Source: Bacteroidota bacterium
GTDB taxonomy: Bacteria > Bacteroidota > Bacteroidia > NS11-12g > UBA955
NCBI GenBank assembly: GCA_030834125.1
Contig: JAURFW010000010.1
Coordinates: forward strand, 1-64,000
Direction of reading: 5' to 3'
Length of the DNA: 64,000 bases
In this document: piece by piece, positions 19,701 to 28,549 of the stretch
How positions within the stretch are numbered: the first letter of the stretch is position 1
How the letters are laid out: the number at the start of each line of letters is the position of its first letter
Program-made: the position numbers and the translations under genes
Notes under the pieces: model-generated
What the model was told of the DNA's origin: nothing
Database searches by the model: none
Seen by the model: the letters and a program-made list of their open reading frames with translations, nothing else

Positions 19701-22700
19701 GAATCGGATGAATACCGACACATCTCCATCTTCAATTGTATTCGGAGTAACTTCTTCTGCGTGCACATAAAGTTGCATTCTTTGATAGTTACGGATATCA
19801 TAAGTCACTGTTTTAAACGCCCCTCGAGCATCTCCAGGTTGTAAATTACATGTAAGTAGTGAAAGTGCTTGTTCGTTCTCAAGAACTGTTCCCAAGCTAG
19901 CCATGTTCTGGACACGTTGTACACCAGGAGGTGTTACGTACGCAACTGGTGAACGCTTGCTGTTTTCTTCTAGATTGACTGTACTTACAACAAATTTTGT
20001 TCCATCGTTAGGGTCAGTTGGAATAACAACTCCAGGATTCTTTAGTGAGTTTGTATATCTCCTCCAGTCTGCACGAACCATATTAATGTATCCGAAACGT
20101 AAAATTGCTTTATCAGTAAAATTAGTAAGTACCATCCTCATGAAACGGATACTTTTGAAGTCAGATATGTTTCCTACACCCTTTTCAAATTCACGGATCG
20201 GAATTTTTAATTGATACCATTTAATATTGGCTTGTTGCCCATTTCTTAAAGTGATAGTATTATTTACAATATCTGAAACGTAATTTTTACCAATTTGTAA
20301 ATCAGCAGCAGAGATTTTTATCTTGTATTGGTAATAATCCTCACTTTGATTCATTGTAAAATCTCGGTTTATATCCTCGAAATCGGGCATAGTAGTAGAG
20401 GATTTTGGCATGTCGGCGTACTGCCCTCCAAACGTAGCTGTAGAGCTATTGCCTTCCATTCCTTGGAAACGAGCGTACCTCTCTATGATATCTGCATCAT
20501 TTTGAGTGTAATCATTCTCCAAATAATGAACAAAATTATCGTTAGAAGGATCTTTTGAGGCCTGTTGATACAGTAAACTATTTTGGCCAAAGTTATTTCT
20601 TAATTTTTCCAAATAACCTGTATCATGAAATGCAATTTCTTGCTTATCATTCATACCATCTAATCCAACATCTTGAAAAGTTCTTGCACTTGGATTATTA
20701 TCAAAAGCAAAATTTATTTGCGGAGTGGTTGCAATTATTCCGAAATCCGTCGTATCCGTTTCATTGCTATTGGCTGTAGTAGGCAATCCATTTTCAAATG
20801 ATTTTCTTCTATCTGGAAGGATATCCTCACTAACATTTCCTAAGTGAAGTAATAAGTCTCCAGTTAGATTAGGATTGTCAATTAATGGATCCATTAACCA
20901 AACTTCAATATAATCAATGTTTGCAGCTTCAAAATCATTTTGGTCTACTCTGCGCATTATACCAGCCCAACTTTTGGTAGGGTCAATAAAAATTCCATCT
21001 GGATTTAATTCAGATGGATTTGTATTGTAATTATATAGACCACGCTGGAATGGATCAAATGCGAGGTCTAGGGTAGGAAGTATGGTTGGAGTTCCTTGAG
21101 GAAAGTTTCTTTCTGGAAATACCTCTCTTTGGTCTACTTGTCTCATGTATGGATTACTTAAAATTTCATCCACTCGATTTTGAATATTTGGAGGCATATC
21201 TGCATCACGATAAAACAACTGATCGATAGTGTAAAAACTTAATCTACCATGTTTATTCATCCAATTACGTTTGTCAATTAAGCCTGTTTCGGGAAAATAA
21301 TTTAGCTGTTTTTGCGGTATTGAACTCACCACCCAACTGTTTACCGCTTTAAAATCATTAGGTAATTCCGCAGCTTCAAAATCTTCTAAATTTGAAACTC
21401 CTCTTTGATCACCTTGAGATTTATGATTATGAGGTATTAACTGAGCAAATTCAGCATAAGCCGTAATATTTGAAACTTCTTTAGTTTCAAGGAAAGGAAG
21501 TTTATCTATTAATTTAGTCAGGAATCTAGACTTTGAAGAATATGCTAAATCAGCCCCAAAAATAGTATTTAGTAAAGGTTCTTCGTTAAAATTTGTCTTA
21601 GTTGTGAGTGGTCTTTCATACATATGAAGGGCCGTGGCTCCGACAATTAGGTTTTTATTGAATTTGTGTTCAATTCTACCTCCTAATAGTGTTTTCTGTT
21701 GGATGTTGAAGAAACTTTGTCCATCGGCAGAGGCACGAATTTCGGCACCTCCTTGAAGTAAGCCTTGGTTAATAATTCTAACCCTTCCCATTGCATAATC
21801 AACCTCATAATCCATGCCTTCTTGAAGTGGTCTTCCATTTGCAGTTACACGGACGGATCCTCTTTGGAGGTTAGTGGTACCAAGAAATAGTTCAGCTCCA
21901 TTTGAACTTTTAAAGCTCCCTGTTAAAAAGAACTTGTTATGTTTAACATCCTGTTTTGCCAAGAATTTTGTTGAATCATAAACGGCTTGATAGCAGTAGT
22001 AATCAGATAAGTCACTTCTTCCATCAAATTGGTCTTTCAAAAAATCCCCAAAGGGTTCAGTTACGGGGAATATAACTCGGGCATTTTTCTTCTGAATAGT
22101 TATACCTTCAATTGCATCAAAAATTCCATCTGGCTTCGCCTCTTGCTGGCGATTTAATTTATCTAAACCAAGAACACGTATCAATGGTTTGCCATTTGCC
22201 AATTTGGGCAAATTAGCTATTCCCACAGGAATGTAGTTGTAATCAGCCCCCGAAGTGTCGTCGGCATAAATTACATTCAATTTAAAATCTTCTAGGGATA
22301 ATGAATAAGTATTCAAAGAATATATATTCTTCATCATCAAATCCCAAATTGGAATACGCGTACGTATTGTATTCCCCTTGAGCATTTTTAGATACAATAA
22401 TTTTTGATCGCCTGGTGGAACATCACGAGAAAACTCTCCAACCTGATATGTTTCTCCATTATATGTGTACTCAAAGGCAACAGCTAGAATCTCGTCGTTA
22501 TTTAACGGTTGGTTTAGGGATATATATCCAAGTTGAGAATTTAATGTATATTCAGTTTCTTTTAACTGACGAGCATAATTTAACAAGTCAAAATCAAGCG
22601 TTTGCTCGAAATCAGGAAAAACTTTGTACACCTCATCAATCGCAGCTCCTGTATTTCGAATAGATGTATTGTTTTGGATATTATTCCAAATAGAGTTTCT

Positions 22701-23861
22701 TGTGTTATCTGATGCTGGATTTGGGTCTGAACCAAGCGATGTTCTATAAGGGTTACTTTCTCCAAGGTCCATGAAACATAAAACATCTCTTGGAGTTTCC
22801 ACATTTGCATTTCTGTTTGTTACCCAAACTTCAACTCGGTTAATAATAACACCCGATGCAACTATGGGTAAATTTTCTAATGATTTATCATAGTTATCTC
22901 TGAAGAAGTGCGATAAAAAGAAGTGTCGATTTTGATCGTATTCATCGGCACTAATTTTAAACTCATTCATTTGGGCGCCACCTCTGAGAACAGTTTCCGT
23001 ACTTTGACCTCGGTTTTGTGAAAACACCGTTTTAATGGTAGTTTTCCCGAATTGCATTGTATTGGCAAATCCAAATAAGTTGTTAGCAGGTTTAATAAGC
23101 TGAGTGGGAAGGTTAAGATTTACATTACCAACTTGAACATCTTTTAAAATCCCATCTGGTTTACCTTTCCAACCTAAATTGGTTTGGTTGTCGAAGTCGA
23201 ATTGTGCCTCTGTATCATAGTTAATTCCCAACTTAACAAATTCACCAATATTTCCGTTTGCTGCAATTTGAAGCTGTTGATCAAATACAGGTACAAAATA
23301 TTTCTGTTGACGTTTACTATAGTTTGGATTTCTATATTCGTTAATAGTTCCACCCAACTTAATCATGGCTGAACCGGTGAGTTGAAAATCAACTCCACCT
23401 GCACCGAAAATTTTGGAAATGGCAGGGTTTGAAAGCTCTGCCTTGATATATTCTGTTATTCCTCCCTTATTAAGAGCTTGAGAATAGTCTGTATTTTGAG
23501 TTTTTGTCCTGTTGTAGAGTGACTTTTCTAATTTTGATATTTTTTGAAAATACTCTGTTACCGATAAGTTTTCACCAGTAGGGTAGGATAATCCTCCTAA
23601 TTCTCTGAATGCCTCGTATCTGTTAGTTTTTGGATTGTACTTCCATTTAGTATTGATAGGGTCTTCCAAATCAACATTACTTGAATTCTCCTTATTCGGA
23701 TCGTTTATTTTACTATTAGAAATTTTGAAAGGTGTTTTTGTCGAATCTACCTGAGAAATTCCAACATTAAATTTCAAACACAATATTATTGAAAAAACCC
23801 ATTTTAAGCATGATAATCTTTGACTGTAATTAAGTGAAAAAAATTCGCTGTGTTTTGACAT
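16761..23861 (-). CDS. sprA: T9SS outer-membrane translocon SprA (Sov)
   Basis: A 2366-residue outer-membrane protein, the size expected for the SprA/Sov 36-strand beta-barrel that conducts T9SS cargo to the surface. A hydrophobic export signal lies at about residues 19-37 (CLKWVFSIILCLKF, ending GISQ). The rest is rich in alternating aromatic/polar strands and large plug and cap regions, and it ends on FGIELRYTFN, an outer-membrane barrel C-terminus with terminal aromatic. I start at the ATG at 23861; a TTG five codons upstream is possible but weaker. It lies between ruvA and porZ in the gldAFG run. The ruvA-sprA neighbourhood is known from other Bacteroidota. Confidence 0.95.
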   Translation of the reverse strand: MSKHSEFFSLNYSQRLSCLKWVFSIILCLKFNVGISQVDSTKTPFKISNSKINDPNKENSSNVDLEDPINTKWKYNPKTNRYEAFRELGGLSYPTGENLSVTEYFQKISKLEKSLYNRTKTQNTDYSQALNKGGITEYIKAELSNPAISKIFGAGGVDFQLTGSAMIKLGGTINEYRNPNYSKRQQKYFVPVFDQQLQIAANGNIGEFVKLGINYDTEAQFDFDNQTNLGWKGKPDGILKDVQVGNVNLNLPTQLIKPANNLFGFANTMQFGKTTIKTVFSQNRGQSTETVLRGGAQMNEFKISADEYDQNRHFFLSHFFRDNYDKSLENLPIVASGVIINRVEVWVTNRNANVETPRDVLCFMDLGESNPYRTSLGSDPNPASDNTRNSIWNNIQNNTSIRNTGAAIDEVYKVFPDFEQTLDFDLLNYARQLKETEYTLNSQLGYISLNQPLNNDEILAVAFEYTYNGETYQVGEFSRDVPPGDQKLLYLKMLKGNTIRTRIPIWDLMMKNIYSLNTYSLSLEDFKLNVIYADDTSGADYNYIPVGIANLPKLANGKPLIRVLGLDKLNRQQEAKPDGIFDAIEGITIQKKNARVIFPVTEPFGDFLKDQFDGRSDLSDYYCYQAVYDSTKFLAKQDVKHNKFFLTGSFKSSNGAELFLGTTNLQRGSVRVTANGRPLQEGMDYEVDYAMGRVRIINQGLLQGGAEIRASADGQSFFNIQQKTLLGGRIEHKFNKNLIVGATALHMYERPLTTKTNFNEEPLLNTIFGADLAYSSKSRFLTKLIDKLPFLETKEVSNITAYAEFAQLIPHNHKSQGDQRGVSNLEDFEAAELPNDFKAVNSWVVSSIPQKQLNYFPETGLIDKRNWMNKHGRLSFYTIDQLFYRDADMPPNIQNRVDEILSNPYMRQVDQREVFPERNFPQGTPTILPTLDLAFDPFQRGLYNYNTNPSELNPDGIFIDPTKSWAGIMRRVDQNDFEAANIDYIEVWLMDPLIDNPNLTGDLLLHLGNVSEDILPDRRKSFENGLPTTANSNETDTTDFGIIATTPQINFAFDNNPSARTFQDVGLDGMNDKQEIAFHDTGYLEKLRNNFGQNSLLYQQASKDPSNDNFVHYLENDYTQNDADIIERYARFQGMEGNSSTATFGGQYADMPKSSTTMPDFEDINRDFTMNQSEDYYQYKIKISAADLQIGKNYVSDIVNNTITLRNGQQANIKWYQLKIPIREFEKGVGNISDFKSIRFMRMVLTNFTDKAILRFGYINMVRADWRRYTNSLKNPGVVIPTDPNDGTKFVVSTVNLEENSKRSPVAYVTPPGVQRVQNMASLGTVLENEQALSLLTCNLQPGDARGAFKTVTYDIRNYQRMQLYVHAEEVTPNTIEDGDVSVFIRFGTDLSNNYYEYEVPLKMTRGFVNANLSNADKLVWPDDNFIDLEFQKLFDLKLARQNASWPMTAPYVRPIEKGKITVMGLPDLSNIRVMMVGVKNNSNVPQCFEVWTNELRVKDIANGGGWAALANLQAQLADFGQLNMAGSIRTIGFGDVDKKLNDRSLSNNYNYDIASNLEFGKFFPQKAGVSIPVYLGWSENFIQPKFNPLNPDIELEPYLNQLTNLAVRDELRKAAEDYNSLFSFNINNFKVAKTGSGKKYPWDISNFNGSYSYQSQYRRNQQIEEYFINTTQATLGYVYSLNTQFIQPFRKIRNKHLQLLKDFNFNLIPSSFTSQLQLNRLYSENQARNNNNFVQINPRLYDKNFTLNRNFNLSLPLARSLNITYAANVEARIQEPFGAIDSKEKQDSILSEFRGFGRMTRFYQNTNVTYTLPFSKIGILRWINSSVNYTGSYEWQQAPPAFSTLGNTIQNSQDINITTQFNLTQLYSKIPWLKDYNRPKNISRRSVSRDGKDGDADSKDDKPVSKKPNPLLVMVGDLITMVKNANLTYTRKETTMMPGFSHTPDYFGQNFKHLQPGLPFVFGIQDPNLRYNLAAENALKQDPRQSNFYKNNFTQNITGSITIEPIKAFRIRLDINRSETRGMQSIFKYDGFEWMDQGLTETGTYSVTGLFINTHFVKDIKSGESNYPNPVFQSFVDNRYTVAQRLQLADPRFSGTVIDTNTKFPLGYSKASQDVIIGGFYAAYAGLDVGRSEIGAFPSIPLPNWNINYNGLSQLPILKDIFTNINIKHAYKGNYSVGNYTRNLKYDEKETPEIGKDLIPKYQIADVSISEGFFPLIGVNITTTNNWTLGFEYKRSRVLKLFAASFNLTEMRQNDIQISAGYRVTGLNLPIKRRGKTLYLPNDFRFDLAVSISDNVTIIRKIDVDVNRYTAGMTNIKITPSITYQVNQKINLALRYNRTIMDPKINTQFYTSLTDFGIELRYTFN

Positions 23862-23911
23862 TTGTCCTTGCTCCAAACCGTTATATACTTGAATCTTTCA
23901 AACTTTGCAAG

Positions 23912-24514
23912 TTACAATATTTTTAGGGAATTCTTTATTAATTCCTCAACTGTAGCAACGCCTCCTAATTCTTTACTGATTTTTATTATAGCTTTCTCGG
24001 CAGCTGCTTTAGGATATCCTAAAACCGTTAGTGCTGTTAAAGCTTCAGTTACATTGTCTGTAGCACCTTTGCTTAGATTTGAAGAGAGTGTTCCCCCAAC
24101 ACTATTTAATTTAGATTTCAATTCTAGAATAATACGTTGAGCTGTTTTTTCTCCAATTCCTTTAACACTCTTAATTAGCCCAACATTGCCATTGATTATT
24201 GCAGATGTCAAACTATTTGGGTCAAGACTGGAGAGCATTATAATAGCCGTATTATAACCAACGCCACTTATGGAAACTAGCATTTTAAACATATGCCTCT
24301 CATCAGGATCAGCAAAACCAAATAACAAAGTACTAACAGGGTTTTGGTTTTCCACCTTAAATACTTGTTCTACAAATAGTCTTACTTGCTTGTTTTGCTT
24401 GATTGCTTCAAACGTATTCAAGCTTATTTGTGCAATGTATCCTATCCCATTATTCTCAATAATTACATGAGTGGGACTTAATGTTTCTATGTTGCCTTCT
24501 ATGAATTCAAACAT
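23912..24514 (-). CDS. ruvA: Holliday junction DNA helicase subunit RuvA
   Basis: A 200-residue DNA-binding protein that forms tetramers on Holliday junctions and recruits the RuvB motor. The N-terminal OB fold starts MFEFIEGNIETLSPTHVIIE. Helix-hairpin-helix motifs follow in LVSISGVGYNTAIIML and IKSVKGIGEKTAQRIILELK. A flexible linker leads to the C-terminal RuvB-binding domain (ALTVLGYPKAAAEKAI). Length is typical. It lies 6 bases after gldG and is followed by sprA, so a DNA-repair gene is embedded in a gliding/secretion transcript. Confidence 0.96.
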   Translation of the reverse strand: MFEFIEGNIETLSPTHVIIENNGIGYIAQISLNTFEAIKQNKQVRLFVEQVFKVENQNPVSTLLFGFADPDERHMFKMLVSISGVGYNTAIIMLSSLDPNSLTSAIINGNVGLIKSVKGIGEKTAQRIILELKSKLNSVGGTLSSNLSKGATDNVTEALTALTVLGYPKAAAEKAIIKISKELGGVATVEELIKNSLKIL

Positions 24515-24520
24515 AATTGA

Positions 24521-26275
24521 TTAAGTATAACGCTTGTTTCTAATAAAATAGTTTATAAATCCAAAAATTAACATGATTCCTATTGGAGCCAGGATTGAAT
24601 ACCACTGCCAATAAGATTTTTCAACACGTGATTTCTCAGGATCTAAAAGCCTAAGTTTTCTTTCTTTTGCTCTGATTTCGATAAGTCCTTTTCCTTCTAA
24701 CAAATAATCAATGCAATTCAACATGAATTTTTTATTTGAAAAAGTTAATCCTGAAATTTTATCATACCCAGTTGGGAATGGAGCCCCTCTTGATCCACTT
24801 GGATTTCTTACAATATCGCCATCTGCAATTATTATCATTTGACCTGTTCCAGAGTCAAGATGGTTTATATCGCCATATTTTTTCATGAATCTGAACTTAC
24901 TTCTAAATTGGCCTTCTATTAAAACGCCAGAAAGTTGTTCACCTTGACGCAAAGATTGCCTGTATTCAGGCTCTTTCATATTCATATATACGGTTTCTAA
25001 ATCTACTGGTGCGGGAGTAGTAATAACCTTAGTATACGGAGATGAAACCAACAGAGGATACATATTAAGTGTTGGTCTTACTTTTGGATCTAAGGTTGCG
25101 GGGAATTGAGACCATACCGTACCCATGTTTTTAGTAATGATATGAGAAAAACTTGACTCTTGGAATAATGGGAAATACGGAAAATCAATGAGTTCCATTC
25201 TACCAGCTGCTGGGATTGGAATTCTGTTGCATTTTTGATCCATAAGAAGTGAGTTTTTAATTCCAACACCGTAATGGAAGAGTGATGCCGTAATGTTCTC
25301 TAAACCATAATTTTGTGCTAGCACTTGTTTGTAATTTCTGAAGCTATCTATTTCTATTCTAACAGGGTCAATCAGCCAAATTACCTTTCCTCCCTGCATA
25401 ATAAATTGATCTATTAAATAGAGTTCCTGTTCGGTGTAATCAGAAATAGGTTTAACCACCATTAATAGATCGTTTGAGTTTAAACGCCTATGTAATCCAT
25501 TAATAAATATTGTCTCAGCATGTACTTTATCTGCCATAATTTGCTTTGCCCAAGGCAATGCAGAATTAGGGTCCCTGAAATTCATATTAAGTGCTGATAT
25601 ATCGTAATACTTTTGTAATTCTTGCGCTAAACTTTCAAAACCTTCATAGATCATTTCCCCATTGCCGTCGGCAACAACAACACGTTTTTTTTGTTCTGTA
25701 GTTACAAGTCTGAGTGCATTGGCTACTTCATATTCGATATTGTCAATTGCACGAGATATGTTTTCTTCTGGATCTAATCCTACATCATAATCAAAGAAGT
25801 TAACCGATACAGTTTGGTTTTTATAAAATAATTGTGCACCTGGCAAAAGATATTTGATTCTCGTTTCATCAGGGTTTTCTTTATCTACATCACGAACTGG
25901 ATTTATACCTTTATTAGCATAACTCTCTAATATTTCCTCCATCTCCTTGTCGCCAACATTTGTAAACGGATTTATTATTTCTAACTCAATTTTACCTTTA
26001 CTTGCTTCACGAAATTCTAAAATTAAATCCCGGATTTCCATTTTTAGGCGTTTGAAACGCGGTGACATTTCTCCTTCCAAGTATAAACGGAAATAAAGTT
26101 TTTCCTGCAGTTTACCGACTAGAGAAATACTAGTCTTACTGAGTGTGTAACGTTTTTCCGCAGTTAAATCGAGTCGTTTGTAATAAAAGTTACCCAGAAT
26201 ATTAGCAACAACAACAGTAATAATCAGTGCACCAAAGTTTAAATAGGATTGGAGTTTTCTATTAGTTTGTTTCAT
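24521..26275 (-). CDS. gldG: Gliding-associated ABC transporter component GldG
   Basis: A 584-residue inner-membrane protein of the GldA-GldF-GldG ABC system. One membrane segment lies near the N-terminus (LNFGALIITVVVANILGNFYY) and one at the C-terminus (about residues 555-575, ILAPIGIMLIFGFINYFI), with a large periplasmic domain of the ABC-type uncharacterised transport superfamily between them (VVVADGNGEM, VIWLIDPV). The ATG at 26275 overlaps the gldF TAA as TAATG, which favours coupling; an ATG two codons upstream (26281) is also possible. GldAFG is needed for gliding in Flavobacterium johnsoniae; its substrate is unknown. Confidence 0.9.
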   Translation of the reverse strand: MKQTNRKLQSYLNFGALIITVVVANILGNFYYKRLDLTAEKRYTLSKTSISLVGKLQEKLYFRLYLEGEMSPRFKRLKMEIRDLILEFREASKGKIELEIINPFTNVGDKEMEEILESYANKGINPVRDVDKENPDETRIKYLLPGAQLFYKNQTVSVNFFDYDVGLDPEENISRAIDNIEYEVANALRLVTTEQKKRVVVADGNGEMIYEGFESLAQELQKYYDISALNMNFRDPNSALPWAKQIMADKVHAETIFINGLHRRLNSNDLLMVVKPISDYTEQELYLIDQFIMQGGKVIWLIDPVRIEIDSFRNYKQVLAQNYGLENITASLFHYGVGIKNSLLMDQKCNRIPIPAAGRMELIDFPYFPLFQESSFSHIITKNMGTVWSQFPATLDPKVRPTLNMYPLLVSSPYTKVITTPAPVDLETVYMNMKEPEYRQSLRQGEQLSGVLIEGQFRSKFRFMKKYGDINHLDSGTGQMIIIADGDIVRNPSGSRGAPFPTGYDKISGLTFSNKKFMLNCIDYLLEGKGLIEIRAKERKLRLLDPEKSRVEKSYWQWYSILAPIGIMLIFGFINYFIRNKRYT

Positions 26276-27003
26276 TACCATTTTCTACTTTCAAAAACTA
26301 ACTGAGTAAATCCTAAAAAGATTGAACTAAAGCCTAAGAAGAAAATCACGTCTCTAGTATCAATTACGCCACGACTGATAGAATCAAAATGATATTCTAA
26401 TCCAAACCAAGATAAACTTTTGCCGATTTGATCGAGCCAATTAATATCACCTAACATACTTAAAATGGAATAAAAGAAGAATGATAATACCATGGAAGTT
26501 ATTAAAGCTACAATTTGGTTATCTGTTATTGCACTGCTAAATAGACCAATGCTCGCATAACAAGCGGCGAGTAAAATTAATCCAAGATAGCTTCCCGCAG
26601 CAGATCCAAGATCTATATTTCCTAAAGGTTGAGCTAGATTATAAACGGCATAGACATAAAAAAGAGTGGGTATAAGTGTAAGTGCTATTAGTGTGACGGA
26701 TGCTAAAAATTTACTTAAAATAATAGACCTATCGGTTAACGGTTTTGTCGTAATAATTTCTAAGGTCCCTAATCTTTTTTCTTCTGAGATGCTCCTCATA
26801 GTGATGGCCGATACAAGGAAGATTAATATAAATGGCGAAATATCAAACATTACTTGAAGGCTTGCTACTCCCAAATCAAATAAATTATTACCATCTACAA
26901 ACCACAGAAACAGACCTGTCATTATCAAGTATACTCCCATTACAATGTATGCAATGAGGGAACCAAGAAAGCTTCGAATTTCCTTTTTATAAAGTGTCCA
27001 CAT
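26275..27003 (-). CDS. gldF: Gliding-associated ABC transporter permease GldF
   Basis: A 242-residue ABC-2 type permease with six predicted membrane segments. It opens with MWTLYKKEIRSFLGSLIAYIVMG, and the segment TMRSISEEKRLGTLEIITTKPLTDR is the amphipathic coupling-helix region typical of this permease type. Length matches GldF. Its start overlaps the gldA end by 17 bases and its stop overlaps the gldG start, so the three subunits are made from one coupled mRNA. Confidence 0.92.
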   Translation of the reverse strand: MWTLYKKEIRSFLGSLIAYIVMGVYLIMTGLFLWFVDGNNLFDLGVASLQVMFDISPFILIFLVSAITMRSISEEKRLGTLEIITTKPLTDRSIILSKFLASVTLIALTLIPTLFYVYAVYNLAQPLGNIDLGSAAGSYLGLILLAACYASIGLFSSAITDNQIVALITSMVLSFFFYSILSMLGDINWLDQIGKSLSWFGLEYHFDSISRGVIDTRDVIFFLGFSSIFLGFTQLVFESRKW

Positions 27004-27703
27004 GATTTGTTGCTTTTCTAAAGATTTGTTCTAAGTTAGAATTATCATTCCTCAATTCCTCCATTGATTGATCCATTGCAATGTTACCTTTGTTAATAAT
27101 AATTACTCTGTCGCACATTGCTTCAACTTCCTGCATTATGTGAGTGCTTAGGAGTACCGTTTTGTCTGAACCTAATGACTTGATGACGTTTCGTATTTCA
27201 ACTACTTGAATAGGGTCTAAACCACTCGTGGGTTCGTCAAGGATCAATACTTTTGGATCATGAATTAATGATTGTGCGAGTCCAACTCGTTGCCTGTATC
27301 CTTTGGATAGTTGACCAATTTTCTTATGTCTTTCCCTTTGTAATTGAGTAGTTTCAATAACTTTTTCTACAGCTTCTTTTTTTTGTTTTACTTCTGAAAT
27401 ACCTGCCATGAATGTTAAATATTCTGTAACATACATATCAAGATATAAAGGATTATTTTCAGGTAAATAACCTACGATTTTTCTTACTTCTAAACTATTT
27501 TCCATAATATCAATTCCACAAATTGATCCCGAACCTGTAGTTGGGGGGATATAGCCTGTTAACATCTTCATAGTGGTAGATTTTCCGGCTCCATTTGGTC
27601 CCAAAAAGCCTACTACCTTACCTGAAGGTATATTAAATGTAATAGAATTTACGGCGGTTTGTTTTCCGTAAATCTTAGTTAAATTATTGACGTTTATACT
27701 CAC
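26987..27703 (-). CDS. gldA: Gliding-associated ABC transporter ATPase GldA
   Basis: A 238-residue cytoplasmic ABC ATPase that drives GldF/GldG. Walker A is GPNGAGKST (about residues 35-43), the signature is LSKGYRQRVGLAQ, Walker B is VLILDEPTSGLDP, and the switch His is in LSTHIMQEVE. I start at the GTG at 27703, giving MSINVNNLTKIYG, the usual N-terminus of the family. A TTG at 27715 in frame lies within the TATTTTTG promoter element and would add four residues, so it is rejected. It heads the run gldA-gldF-gldG-ruvA-sprA-porZ. Confidence 0.92.
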   Translation of the reverse strand: MSINVNNLTKIYGKQTAVNSITFNIPSGKVVGFLGPNGAGKSTTMKMLTGYIPPTTGSGSICGIDIMENSLEVRKIVGYLPENNPLYLDMYVTEYLTFMAGISEVKQKKEAVEKVIETTQLQRERHKKIGQLSKGYRQRVGLAQSLIHDPKVLILDEPTSGLDPIQVVEIRNVIKSLGSDKTVLLSTHIMQEVEAMCDRVIIINKGNIAMDQSMEELRNDNSNLEQIFRKATNHVDTL

Positions 27704-27712
27704 AACGAATCG

Positions 27713-27720
27713 CAAAAATA
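27713..27720 (-). promoter_or_regulatory. Putative -7 element (TATTTTTG) of the gldA-porZ operon
   Basis: Reading on the minus strand from 27720 to 27713, TATTTTTG matches TAnnTTTG and ends 9 bases before the GTG start of gldA. A TTG at 27741-27739 lies 18 bases upstream, slightly closer than the 20 seen elsewhere. This is the only candidate promoter I see for the 13 kb gliding/T9SS run. Confidence 0.55.
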
Positions 27721-27799
27721 CCTATTAATAATGAAGAACAAGTACTTCAAATGATAAACGATTGAATGCGAAAACTATTTTAGACGATAATAATTATTT

Positions 27800-28549
27800 T
27801 TAGCGTCTACGTCTGCGTCTCCTTACAGTTTTACTACGAGGGATATCAAATAGTTCTTTATTTACAATCAATGAATATGACTTCAATTCCCCAGTTTTAA
27901 AATCAATTAAAAATTCAGGGTTAAATGGTCGACCTAAAAATCGCGTTTCAAGATGTAAGTGTGGTCCTGTGCTTCTACCAGTATTTCCGCCTAGACCAAT
28001 AAGTTGCCCTGCGTTAATTAATTCTCCAACCTTTACATTCCGTTGTTCAAGATGAGCATATAAGGTTTCTATTCCAGAGTAATGGCGAACCACGACACAG
28101 TTTCCATAACCTCTGTGGTACATACTTACACGTACTACACCATCAAATAATACATGAATTGAGTCACCTAGATTCAATTTAATATCAATACCCGAGTGAA
28201 CCCTTCGTCTGCGCCAACCAAAGGTTGAATTTATTCTTCCTTCTAGTGGAGGTGAATAGCCACAATCAATGTTCAGAATAGAAATTGGTAAATTGGAGCT
28301 TAAGGTGGTTAGATCGAATTTGAATGGATCAATTCTTAAAGAGTCCCAATTGTAGTAAAAATCAAAATCTGGGAAACATCCAGGAATAAATTGTGTTGTG
28401 TCTAAAGTTATTAAAGTTTCAATCGAATCCTCTTCAACTATATCGGAAGTATCATCTTCAATCAACTCAAATGAATCCGCCTCAATTTGAGCCAATGTTG
28501 GATTACAAAATATAATTCCGATAAACAATATAATGATGTATCTATACAA
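27800..28549 (-). CDS. M23-family peptidoglycan endopeptidase, exported
   Basis: A 249-residue exported zinc peptidase expected to cut peptide bridges in peptidoglycan. Residues 1-20 form a signal peptide, and residues 21-100 an acidic linker. The LytM-type domain follows with ligands His118 and Asp122 (HSGID) and His199 (HLHLE), and catalytic His166 (YAHLE) and His197. All key residues are present, so it should be active. The C-terminus ends in a run of six Arg. The only usable start is a TTG at 28549, inside the end of ribF (8-base overlap), which implies translational coupling. Confidence 0.9.
   Translation of the reverse strand: MYRYIIILFIGIIFCNPTLAQIEADSFELIEDDTSDIVEEDSIETLITLDTTQFIPGCFPDFDFYYNWDSLRIDPFKFDLTTLSSNLPISILNIDCGYSPPLEGRINSTFGWRRRRVHSGIDIKLNLGDSIHVLFDGVVRVSMYHRGYGNCVVVRHYSGIETLYAHLEQRNVKVGELINAGQLIGLGGNTGRSTGPHLHLETRFLGRPFNPEFLIDFKTGELKSYSLIVNKELFDIPRSKTVRRRRRRR

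Noticed and set aside
23877-23911. A separate promoter for sprA between ruvA and sprA
   Set aside because: The sequence has a TTTG but with TA two bases too far upstream (TAnnnnTTTG), so it does not match the pattern seen at other starts.
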